Positions 1-11,400 of a stretch of 64,000 nucleotides of DNA are shown in pieces. Position 1 is the first letter of the stretch. Each line of letters begins with the position of its first letter. The translations under genes and the position numbers were made by a program. The notes under the pieces are model-generated. The model had not been told where the DNA came from. It did not search any database and saw nothing but the letters and a program-made list of their open reading frames with translations. Source of the stretch: Pelodera strongyloides (Eukaryota > Nematoda > Chromadorea > Rhabditida > Rhabditidae); contig JAANDG010000030.1 in assembly GCA_036852015.1 (NCBI GenBank), positions 186,001 through 250,000 on the forward strand. The letters are read 5' to 3'.

Positions 1-839
1 TATACCGTACCGAATTTGCCTTCTTCGCCGATATCCCATTGATTGTCGCGTAACCGATCGATAAATTAATCCGCGGCATCGACAAAGCGTGCCAGACCAA
101 TCTAGAATTAAGATTTTTTCTCAGGCCCGTGAAAAACTATTAATGCGAAGTTGAAATATAAAACGGGCGTGGCTTTAGATGTACCGTAACGCGAAATATA
201 TAAACGCAATAAGCGGGTTTCAAGCCTTTTCCCGAATGACCGCAAAAAAATCTGGCAAAAAATTCCCGAAAAAATGTAAACAAACCTCAAATTGGTGACT
301 CGCATAACCCCTTTATCTCCATTGTTCCCCTTTGTGTCCTCAACCTGATCGATGCGGTCGACAAGCACCTCGCCGGGAATCAGACGAAGCATTCTGAAAA
401 ACATTAGTACCATGGAAGTTGAGTTGATGCGCCGCCCGCAGTTGCCGCGCCGAAAAAAAATAGTCCGCGACCGCCGCAGCGGGTTGAGCTCTATGTTGTG
501 CGAAAAACGTACAATTCCCGTTGGCGCACTTGAGGCACACCTATGGCGCGTTTCTGGCGCACCTTACGCATAAATTGCCAAGTGCGCCGCACGTACACCA
601 AGTTGAATTAATAACTTCGCTCAATGCAATTCCCCCATTTTTTGTGGTAGTTATTGGGTGCTAAAAAAAATAAAAGCAAAATACTCTAGCAAAAATGTAC
701 GGTAGTATAATTACAGTATTTTTACTAATTAACTAATTAAATTCTAATTACCCTAATTATCTCACCTGGTGTCCACATCGAACCGTATCTCTCTATCTTG
801 CCAAATATCCTCTCCATTCACCTTATCCGATTTGCTCAT
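1..839 (-). CDS. bbs-5: BBS5, Bardet-Biedl syndrome 5 protein (BBSome subunit), 5' part only
   Basis: BBS5 is a subunit of the BBSome, the coat complex that carries membrane proteins in and out of cilia; its N-terminal PH-like domain contacts membranes and other subunits. Three exons read on the minus strand: 766-839 (start ATG at 839), 286-393 and 1-101, joined in consistent phase with GT donors and TTTCAG/TTCTAG acceptors. The protein begins MSKSDKVNGEDIWQDRE, continues with MLRLIPGEVLVDRIDQVED and the family hallmark [11 protein letters not shown] followed by VTNLR, then VWHALSMPRINLSIGYATI. These match the first ~95 residues of BBS5 in order (human has [40 protein letters not shown]). The rest of the gene lies beyond the left edge, so completeness cannot be judged. 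In nematodes this gene is expressed in ciliated sensory neurons; a candidate X-box is listed separately. Confidence 0.93.
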
Positions 840-1155
840 TTTTACAACTAAACAAAATAATGCCAATTATATGGTTTATTAAAGCGGTACCGCATGTTGT
901 TCGTGAAATGAAATGTGTTCCCGTGTGTTATATCTTCTTTTTCTGCCCTACCACACACGGGCACCGAAACTTGAATATAATGCATCGGAATAACGAATAA
1001 CTTCATATGCTATGTATTCGGAGCAGACTATTTTCTCACTAAAAAAGGCAACTATAATTGCAGTACAGCACAAGCATTCCTAAAATGAAATAGAAATTTT
1101 TGACCTGCAGTTTAGGTTTAGAATGCCGGCCTTCCTTCTCCCTTCATATGTTGTC

Positions 1156-1169
1156 GTATCCATGGTTAC
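1156..1169 (-). promoter_or_regulatory. candidate RFX/DAF-19 X-box upstream of BBS5
   Basis: On the gene strand the site reads GTAACCATGGATAC, agreeing with the nematode X-box GTHNYY-AT-RRNAAC at 13 of 14 positions (T instead of A in the second half). It lies about 317-330 bp upstream of the BBS5 ATG. Most C. elegans X-boxes are closer to the ATG, which lowers confidence. C. elegans bbs genes are known targets of the RFX factor DAF-19. Confidence 0.5.
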
Positions 1170-1266
1170 ACCAAATATCCGCGATATATAAGGTGCGCCC
1201 GATCATTTCTAATATGAATGACAACGAAAAACATAAAAAAAGGCAGCAATTAATTGGTAAATGATG

Positions 1267-1408
1267 ATGCGGCTTCCAAGTATCCCAAAAATTCGCTGTG
1301 ATTCTGTTAATACTACGGTATTTGTGCACGAAACATGCAAAGCACACAATATGAAAAATTAAAAAATATTCTTCCAAAATGCTGTACATTTTCACCATAC
1401 TTGGACAC
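1267..1408. repeat. dispersed repeat D, copy 1
   Basis: About 140 bp with inverted CCAAGTAT-like ends and a core reading ACGGTATTTGTGCACGAAAC. Related copies lie at 15882-16010, 30139-30284, 63092-63250 and, truncated by the window edge, 63955-64000. Probably a non-autonomous transposable element. Confidence 0.7.
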
Positions 1409-2474
1409 CTCATTAATTCATTCTATAATTACTTACACATCCGAAGTCATAAGTAACAACACTTCAAGTATAGCAACTCTTATGAGGTAAAAAAAAGTCA
1501 ACACCATTATATCGCACTCTATTTCTTTGAATATGCAAGAATGTTGAAACATAGTGACTTTTCATGCTTGATTTGAAAACATATCACATAACCCGTTAAA
1601 ACGGTTCTTACTCAATATTTTTACTATAAATTCTCTTCAAAAATCGTCTCAACGTTCATACATAGCATGACTCACATAAAACTTGACAAATTAAAAAAAT
1701 ATTTATTACAAAGCAAATACCAAATACCATCAATCAAGTCACAAACAGCTATACCCATAATATATTCACATAAGAGTTGGTGACCTACATATACCCTGTT
1801 TCACTACTTAAGTGGTTTACGTAACTAGCTGCATTAACGATTCGCTTAAGCATGGCTCAAAAATCTTTAAAAAAAATGTGAAAGGGAAAAAAATACAAAA
1901 AGGCGTCAGTCAATCACAGATTTCATAATCACAAATGTTAGGTCATTTTGGTACTTGTATCTATAAACAACTCACAACCAAACTATAAATAACACAGTAT
2001 TTCACACACGCAATATATTCTTAAATTATGCAGGTTCAATAAACCTCTACACATAAACAAATTCATAACAATAAGATGATCCAACAACCACACAATACTC
2101 TATTGTACCACCCTCGAATAAGGGTCCACGCTATAGAAAACTCTACAAAGCCACACAATTACAAATAAATAAATAAAATGCAGTTCTGAGTAATGGCACA
2201 CAAATAGATAGGCATTTGTACAGTATACGGGTTTACACTTCTACAAATAAAGGTACCAATATAACATAATAGGGCGAAGGTGGCAGAAGAGAGAAGAGAC
2301 TCATAAACCCCACACTATTCAAGGTTCAACACCCCATCAACGTTTGTTCTCTTCTAATAATATTACACGATACCAAACAAGATAAGCCCTCGCCTCCTAT
2401 ACTACATCAGTCTTATAGCGCAGCTTACCGCGGTAACGCTCCGGTACACTACTTCTACAAGCAATGCTCCCAAT

Positions 2475-5400
2475 TCAAGTAGCAACATTGTGTGACGAAG
2501 TACCAGCAGGCGGCCGGAACTGCTTAGGCAAAAAGTGGATCTAAAAAGATTACTCAACGTTTTTACAGATGAAGCAAAGCAAAATGTTTTGTGTAAAGTA
2601 CATCACAGGATTCTACTAGTCATATCTGATACAGTGTGAGTAAGAACAATAAAAACAGTTATCATACAACACAATATAATCACTACAAAACACAGAACAA
2701 TCAAGAAGTATACAATGCGCCGCACGTACGATACTTATGATAGGACATAAAAAGACTAAATACTTGCCTGAAATGGGCTAAACGCATACGCTGCTTTACC
2801 AACGTTCTTCCGGCAGTTCTCACGTCTAACGCCATGTTGACGCAAAGACATCACGAGCTCGGCAACCTGAGTGAATTATCTATTTAAAGGGAATGTCAAA
2901 GCGGTTTTGCATGTTGGGCTCATATTTTAATCTGCGACCATTTTTATGGGTATACTGTATGTATTGTGCGCCATTTGAGATTTACTTAAAGCGAAATGCT
3001 AGCCCCTATAGAAAACTTGCATATGATAAGCAAATCCTATGTATCCTATGCTAATTTTTTACGATCGTCCACGGCAATCGTACAAAATTAGCATAGGATA
3101 CATAGGATTTGCTTATCATATGCAAATTTTCCAAAGGGGCTAGCATTTCGCTTTAATCTGCGCCAGGAGATGCCTTTCTGCGCAGAATCCCCCTTTTGAC
3201 ATGTCCTTTAATACGAATTTCATAGATTCCTAGATTCCAAGATTAAACACACTAATCAATCCCCACCATCCTTCCCATACAATTGCAAAATAAATAAAAA
3301 TCGGAAACAAGAAAGTACCTCGGCTTGACTAAGTCCATGTGTTTCCCTTAGCAATCGGCCCTGTTCAAGTGTCACTCCCATGGCTGTTCGATCCTATACA
3401 AAAAACACACAATTATTGCATGGAACTTATTAATAAAAAGTGGAGTCTTTTTTGAGAAGCGAAGCAAATTACTCTGTATCAGTAATCAGTACAACAAAGG
3501 GAATGCGCTGACCCAGTAAAAGATAATCAGAGACCGTGAATTCACCAACATGCAGGGAGTCCTCCCTAGGCTCAAGGGCGCTCTGAATCTCTTCTGATCT
3601 CGCACTTTCTAGCTCCCTGGGGAGGCCAGGGAGGGTTCCCTCTGCGTTGGTGAATACGGCATCAGTATAGCACATCTGACACCGACACGCTCTTATGTAA
3701 AGAAGATAAATGCTGAATGGAACGAAAAGCCCACCTTTCCACTCTTACACCCAATGATCGGGGTTCCTCCAAACTGTTGGCACACTGCCATCGACCATTC
3801 GAAAATTGACAAATTCTTACGAGACGGATCCGTGTGGACCTAAACAGAAAACATTCATACATTCATAGAACAGACGTAGTTGGTAGTATTGCCCCCAAGT
3901 ACTCTCACTCACTCTCTCTCTCTTCCTCTCTTCTTCGTGCAGTCTCTAGTATAGCACTAACCGTATTCGTCAGCTCCGTCAATGCTTCCTTGGCCGACGT
4001 GTCCAGGGTGGGTATCAAACGTGAATAGTCTTGAACCTTCTGAAAAAAAAGAGGTGAAAATTATTAGAGCACCCAAAAGTAAAAGGCTTGCTCACGCCAC
4101 GGATAGTGAGTGTTCGCTTCGCAGTGAAAACGAGACCACGTTACACAAATACTACAATACTACAAGTCAGCCGTGTTACTTCTTAAAAAGTACCTGGCTT
4201 TAGAAATTCTACGCGAAACCCTAAAATTTCAAATTGCCTACTTGAAGTGCACTCGTGTTCACATAACTTTCGAACGGAATCCCTCCCCATTGCTGTGCAA
4301 GGCTTGCCTCATGATTCACTCCTAAAAGAAATGGCAGAGATAACAATATTAACAATAATAATAATAACAATAATAATGATAATAATAATAACAACAGAAA
4401 AGCAAACTAAAGGAACAATAGCAAACCCAATTATAATATATGCATTCTTCAAAATAAACCATTCAGATTATGTATTTGAGATAACGATACACAACCAATA
4501 AAGAGGCTACGAAACATCGAGTTCTCACGTTCCGAAATTCGAACATAAACCAGTTATACATGTTTTTTTCACTCATGGTAATTCAGAATTTTCTTGTTGT
4601 ATTGTGGTTGAATGTTTATTTACCCTTTCTATACCATTTTATTTAAAAGGATTTATAATTTTAGTATGTGTGTTGTTTTATATGTTATGTTTCATTTCCC
4701 AACTGGCGTGTGTGCTTTATTGCTAATAAATGTTCAAATGTTGTGTCCAGTAACAGACTTCTTCAAACTTTTCAGGCAGAAGAAAAGAAAAATAATTAAC
4801 CAACAAGGGTGAAAGCAGAGGTCATATTCACCATTCCGATTCCCTCGGGGAAATATTCCCTGGGGAAAGAAAATAGCATTCTAATGTGAGACACGCAGAG
4901 AAAAAGACGGGGACTTCCCCATGGGGAATTGGTGAATATAGCCTCAGAAGTAAGAGGGTAAATGCAAAGATAAACGTGATCGCTGTGACCGAGAAAGGTA
5001 ACAATAACAACAAAAAATCAAAAAACAACGAATCACAGAAAGGCAAAGAGAAAGAAATGGCAAAAGTTTACCAATATTCCAATAGGCCGCGCTAACCTTC
5101 CATCCTTCCGGACGGGTGATTTGCCCATCAAGTGAGTCGAAAGTCTCATGCGGTAATGGAAGGCTGACCTAAATAATCAGAATGATAAATGATAATAAAC
5201 AAACATAGCATAAAACACGCCAAATGCGGACGATCACCTCCCGGTCAGTAATTCATTATATGCAAATTAGTCCAAGTCACCTCCCAATCCGGGATGCATT
5301 ACATGCAAATTTGTCTAAAACACCTCCCCAAAATTTTGAGATGCGGACCAGATTTATTCCCTGACAAACATAAAACAAAATCACTCTTTAATATTTAGCA

Positions 5401-8400
5401 AAAGGCCATTTCCAAAAGTAGACGTCGTTTAGTCCAAACGTCATCAATCCGTGCGCATGCGGATGGATGTACCAGGAGGATAAGCTGAACTATGACCTAA
5501 AGGCTACTGCATGCACGAACGCCCCGCTGTTCGTGCATACGGCCACTGATCTAACGGTCAGCCTAACGCTCCAAGACACCGCCCAGCAAAAAGCCGATAA
5601 GAAAAGCGAAATAAAACGGACTGTAGTGAGATGAACGCTAGTTAGGATCAAAAATACGTTGGTCAATAAAAAAAACTAGCTCACTCACTACTTAAAATCA
5701 TGATGGAACAAAATTTAAAAAATATAGTTAAAATATAAAGTACCTTAATTCGCGCGCGATGTCCGCTCACAATTGGCGTGCACGTTCGGCAGACTGCAGA
5801 TGGTGCTCGTATCAAACTGCAAATAAAGTACGGTAATTATACCCAGGAAACACAACAACCTGGCCCGGCACCGGGTACTGGTAAGAGGTACTAGTAACTC
5901 AACTCGGGAGCAAACGCACAGCACCTCGGAAATGGTATTTACTGTTTATCAGGAAATCTCACTACTGTTTATGACTCACTGGAAACATAATGCCATGCAA
6001 CACATATTCTGGCTTCTGGCTCCCCGCTAAATGATGCAAGAACAAATAATACAGCTGTCCAACCATGAACACAATTTCTAAGTTAAACTTGCGCAATTCC
6101 AAATTTTCAAAAAAGGAAAATATAAATATTTCTGCATTTCCAAACTCAGCTTCTGGATATTCATAAGCAATCCGAAACCGCCGAAACCTTCAAACATAAT
6201 TCTACAACAGCTAAACAAATAAACGCTACTGACAACCCAATGCTTTATGTTGTTGCTACCATACATATTCAATACAAAAAGTACATAAATTCACTCAACA
6301 AGATGTTGTCAATAATCAGCATTGAAATCAATAATCAACCAATTAACAAATTTACAACAAACAGAAACAGACTCACCAAAAGGTGACACGATGCTCAAGT
6401 GCTTTCCATGCTTCAATCGCGTCTTCAATCATGCCCTTTTCATCACCATAAGCGGACATCCAAGAAAAGAGCATCAGAAGAGGGGGCAAAGGTTTACCTT
6501 AAAACGAAATACTGTCCGGTTCTTGAAACACATCGAGTAGACCAGCATTCTTATGCAGCTTACGCAAATGAACATAAATTAGAATAAAAAATCGAGCTAA
6601 ATTCGAGCAAATTAGCATAAACACGTAAGAATTCAGTTGCAAACAATGCGCTGCAAAAACCGACCGATATCGCTTTAAAACCGAAAACGAGTAAGCAATA
6701 CGAAAGCGACTCGAAATTAGAGACAGATAGCATGTCTCCAGGGAATAACTCTACATCACACATAAAACATGCTACATGCATGTTAGCGTTGAAGTAATTT
6801 AAGTTGCTGAAGTAATTTAAGCTAGTGTTTTGTTGCGCTTTTTCTGCAGCCATTTTCACATATATATTTTGCATCAGACCATAAAAAAGGAGCACGAGAG
6901 CGATCATGCAATAGAAAGGCACGATGATATTGGTTCACATTCAATAAATAAATTACAATATATAAACTTACCATTAACCATAGTCCATCCCTGTTGAACC
7001 CTCATAAGTATTGACGTAGCCGCAATAGTAATCGCCTGCGACAACACAAAGTCAAGCCTAAAACGAGAGCATGACTAGGAAACACTGACTTTCAAAAATT
7101 ATAAATTATAGAAGTATATGCGAAACATATGAGTAGCACAATTGCAAAATTGCACAATTTATTTTCGAACTAAAACAAGATGTTTCACAAAAGTAGTATA
7201 GAAACGCGTGCATTTCTAGATTACTAGAACATCTATACCATCCTCGGTTTACACTGTTACGTACAACTAAAAGGTTCAGAATTGCTTGTGTAAATGGCTG
7301 ATCCCCCGAACAAAGTACAAGGATATTGCATGATCATTTATCCCAAACGATAACATAATAATCCACAGTAAAGCACTTCCTGCCATGACGCGATGTTTCG
7401 CGGGGGCGCCGACCAACCAGTATAAAACCCTGGGAGGCGGAGTCTACAGGGGACCCGGAGGCCCGGGAGCTTCTCGATTCTAGGACGCTTGATCCTAGGT
7501 GATCTTTTCCCCAATGTAGAAATCCCCCACACGCTACCTGCCACCTGTTTAATCTTGAGGGAAATAAAAACAAATCAAACTCTATTACTCCAACCAACCT
7601 AATTTGGGCGTGAAAGTACTTGGTGACTTGGAGTTCCCCCAGTGCGCATACAAATCCATAGAGCTGAGTTTCCACTAGTGTATCGGCCAGTACGAGAAGC
7701 GAATCCAGGCAAGAACACATTGCATCGCGAACATTTTGAACATAAACATTCCTTTCTGGCTAGAACAAAACGAACTAGTTAAAAAAAACAAATAGGAACC
7801 GGTCCGAAAGTTACACACTTGGTTAAACAAGGCGATCCATTTTGATAATTAAGACCACGAGCACGAGTTTGCACAAACAATTCATACGGATAGTAACATT
7901 CAGGTGTTAATTCTAGTATTTGAGTTTCTCAATACTTAAAGCGAAATACCAGCCGGTTTTTGAAACGCATCTCATATATCAGCATTCTTATGCAGTCATG
8001 CTAAAAGGGGTCTATTGGGGTCTATTGTTTATTCAAATTTATGCTCATTTGCATATGAAGCATAGGAAGGCAGGGAGTACTAGATGCGTTTCAAAAACCG
8101 GCCGGTATTTCGCTTTAATCCGGAAGCAAAACTAATGTTGCTCAATTTGTTGAAAATATATAAAAATGCCGAAACGTATCGTGCCCGTTTTTCGGAATCT
8201 AGGTCACGGATTTGTTAGCCGGAGGTTTTTTTGCCAATTGAGTGAACAGCAAGCTATATTTTCGCGCGCTCTCTCTCTCTATCTCTCTGCTCTCTCTCAC
8301 ACTCACTAGCTCTCTCTCTCTTTCTCTCTCTAGTTCTCTCTCTCTCTCTCTCTCGGCTAGCAGCATAGCCCGATCAGTCGGACGTTCGACGACGACGACC

Positions 8401-11400
8401 ATTACCCCAAACTGCAACGCTTGGCCGCCAACACAAGCGTTCTTGCGATTGCTTTGCAACATGATTGTAGACTATTCATATAAATTTGGAAATAAACATA
8501 AAAAAGACTGCTCACCACGTTCGCATCGAGCGAATCAATTACAGCCACTTTAGTGTCTAACGAAATCAGCATCACTTCCAGTGCATCCAATTGGTTGCGT
8601 AGACCATCCACCACACAACTATCCGACTGAAATTAGAATATTAGAAAGAAAAAAAGAAAAAAAGACAACTAGAGACAATTGGAGAATAAATTGTGCGAGA
8701 TATCGAGACGTGGTAGGATTCACAGACCGAAATACTCGAAAAAAAAAGCAATCTCAAACGCCAAAAGTATGCACTTCCACGACACAAGAGTCAAATCAGA
8801 AACAGAACCAGGTTCAGAGTTCCCCCCAAAACGTAGATAATTCCTCTGTCCAAGATGAAACCGAATATCCACAACACAACCACATCCTACTACAATTACA
8901 ATCTGTCTCACCTTGAATCCATTCGCAAATCGCGCAGTATGAGCCTCGTATAACCTTTCCGCGCACTCATCAGCATCCGGAATACTCGTGATAACATCTT
9001 TCAACCGTTCGCTTATCTGGAAGGAGCGTAATTAAATAGTAGAACGAAGCTACATACACCGCTAAACTTGGAACAATTCTAGCGCACCTTAGTAGGGAAC
9101 GGATATAACAAACAGGCACTCAGTTGTCGAACCAAATGGTACGATGATTTTTTGTGTGGGAGAAATTCGATACTGACAAAAATAACAAGAAGAACAAGAC
9201 TTAGTAATACCTATAATAAAGGATGTTCATGTTCAAGAACAGATCACAAAGCAAAAAAAAGCATCCAAGCAAGCACAGTTTCAAAATAAACTCGCCTGTT
9301 TTATACTCGTCGTTAGTTCGATGCAGAATTTATCGGGTTTAGAGCTGATCTTCGGTTGCCACTCGGTGTCCAAACGATGGCTCATTTCCCCTATCAGTCG
9401 CTGGAAAGTGAAATAGAATAAAAACTATAAATAATATTTCGGTAAGTAAGTGGGTGCAAATCAGAAAAAGAGGATCTCACATTTACATAGGCATAATCAT
9501 ACTCAACCAAAAAAAATCTATATTTGCATATACAGCACTATGAAAAAGTGTTTAGTGTTTCGAAAAAGACACTAATCACGTTCAGTATTTATAATTCAGA
9601 AAACCCAAACAATAAAGTTGATGGAACAAAACTGTGGCCGTATTCACGAATAGTGGGAGCCTCCCAATTTGGGAGAATTCGTCTCTGTGTGTCTCTGATT
9701 CGTGTGAACCCTCTCTTTCTCTCACCTCCCATTGGGAGGCTGGGAGCTTCCCGACGCGTTCGTGCATACGGCCACTGGAAATGGAAACCAACCTTGACAT
9801 CCAACAATTCGTGTCTCTTCAGATTAAAGATCATCTCCGACCATCCAGGATTCAGATTCATTGCGTTATAAATACGATGCAGACCACCATTCTGAAGGAA
9901 GAAAGGTTATAAAAGTACCGCACTAACAAAAAGTAACAAGGCTTCCAGGTCTGACTCGTCAGTTGATTTGTTGATTGAAACATACATCTTTAATACATAC
10001 AACACACGGGATTCATGCCATACCTAAGTCCTAAGCCTATACAACAGCAGAGAAACAACAGTGCTATCAAGACAGCTACATACGAAACAACTTACAGTAA
10101 ACCTCAACGGTAGACAAGAAGCTGTTCCCGCAGTCACAGCACACGATGCCTTTTCTCCCTTCACCGAAAAGTACTGCACGTGTAGATTTGTGGGCACTGG
10201 CGCAAAAGCAACACGAAGCTTTTCCACAGAAGGACGGAATGAGCCACCTGCAACAAGTGACAACCGTTATAAATACTTCATAATTCCATTTCTGATGTTG
10301 CATATTATCTTTAAAACATGTTGAATGTCTATGCCAGTAAGAAAAGAGCGACGACACAGCACAATTAAACAACACAACATGGCACGGATCGATAAAAGAA
10401 GAAATACACTTAAGTTAGAAGATTTAGACAGACATACGAATAAAGAAAAATAAAACTTATATACTTATTGGAACCTGAATGCTTACCTGAATAATTTTGA
10501 AGAAACTCATAGCACTGTTCATACGTCTCAGAATTCTCTCGAATCTGCAATAGATTTGCTTTCAAATGCCATATTCACCACTCCGATTCCCTTGGGGAAA
10601 TATTCCCTGGGGACAGAATCAAAAAATAGCATTCTAATGTGAGACACGCAGGGAAAAAGACGGGGAATTCCCCATGGGGAATTGAGTGGTGAATATGGCC
10701 CCAGGAACGATATGGGGAAAACAAAAACCGAGAGTATTCGGAAATCAGGGACGGGTGTATAGGTCACACATTTTTTACGAGCTCTGCGGCCTACTATCGC
10801 AGTCTCGCAGTGAAAAGGGTACACTTTTGTTACGAGTTCATACAAAGTTTCAAGATAAACAATTTCCAAACTACAAACTACAAAATAAGATAGAAAATAT
10901 AATGTTACAACCGTACCTGTCTCAACAGATCGTGAAGCCCCGGAACATCCTTTGACGGAAAGGAATTTCTCCGCGATTCCAAAATTGAAATGAAATCAGC
11001 AGCCCACCTAAAAAAAAGAATCTCTCAACATGAAACTAAAGTACTAAAGAATAATATGGCTAAGGAAGAGTAAAAACTCTGTTGTAACATATATTCAACG
11101 CAACGCGGTTCGAGTTTTCTGCCAACAAAGGTTACGTTTCAACTTTTCATTACGTAAGGAAATTAACCCATTTCATTTCATTACAACCTACACAAACCAG
11201 AGAACCAGAACGGTATTGCGCAAGTTGCGCATCTGTTATACTATGGTCCTCATGCGCGCAGCGCGAACATGCAAATCCGCGGGAAAAGATTGCAAAGTTG
11301 CATTGAAAAACTCGAGACTGAGAGAAACAAGCCCGCCCTCGTTTCTGCGGCTCCGTCTTTCCCATGTAAAAAAGCCATCTCTTTCCCGCGGACGCGGTGT

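Larger units (their letters stand above)
840..2474. other. intergenic between BBS5 5' end and INPP4 3' end
   Basis: No coding exon recognised on either strand. It is AT rich and contains the BBS5 upstream region with the candidate X-box and one copy of a dispersed repeat (1267-1408). The rest, including the INPP4 3' flank at 1.5-2.47 kb, shows no structure I can name. Confidence 0.6.

Noticed and set aside
7334..7552. Open frame continuing past the INPP4 exon at 7538, GC rich
   Set aside because: No family similarity, and the downstream exon phase is met by the donor at 7538. It is more likely intron.
8242..8553. Ser/Leu and Glu/Arg-rich open frames here and at 29809, 31655, 32278, 42200 and 61338
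   Set aside because: They are translations of CT/GA microsatellites with no splice-site or family support.
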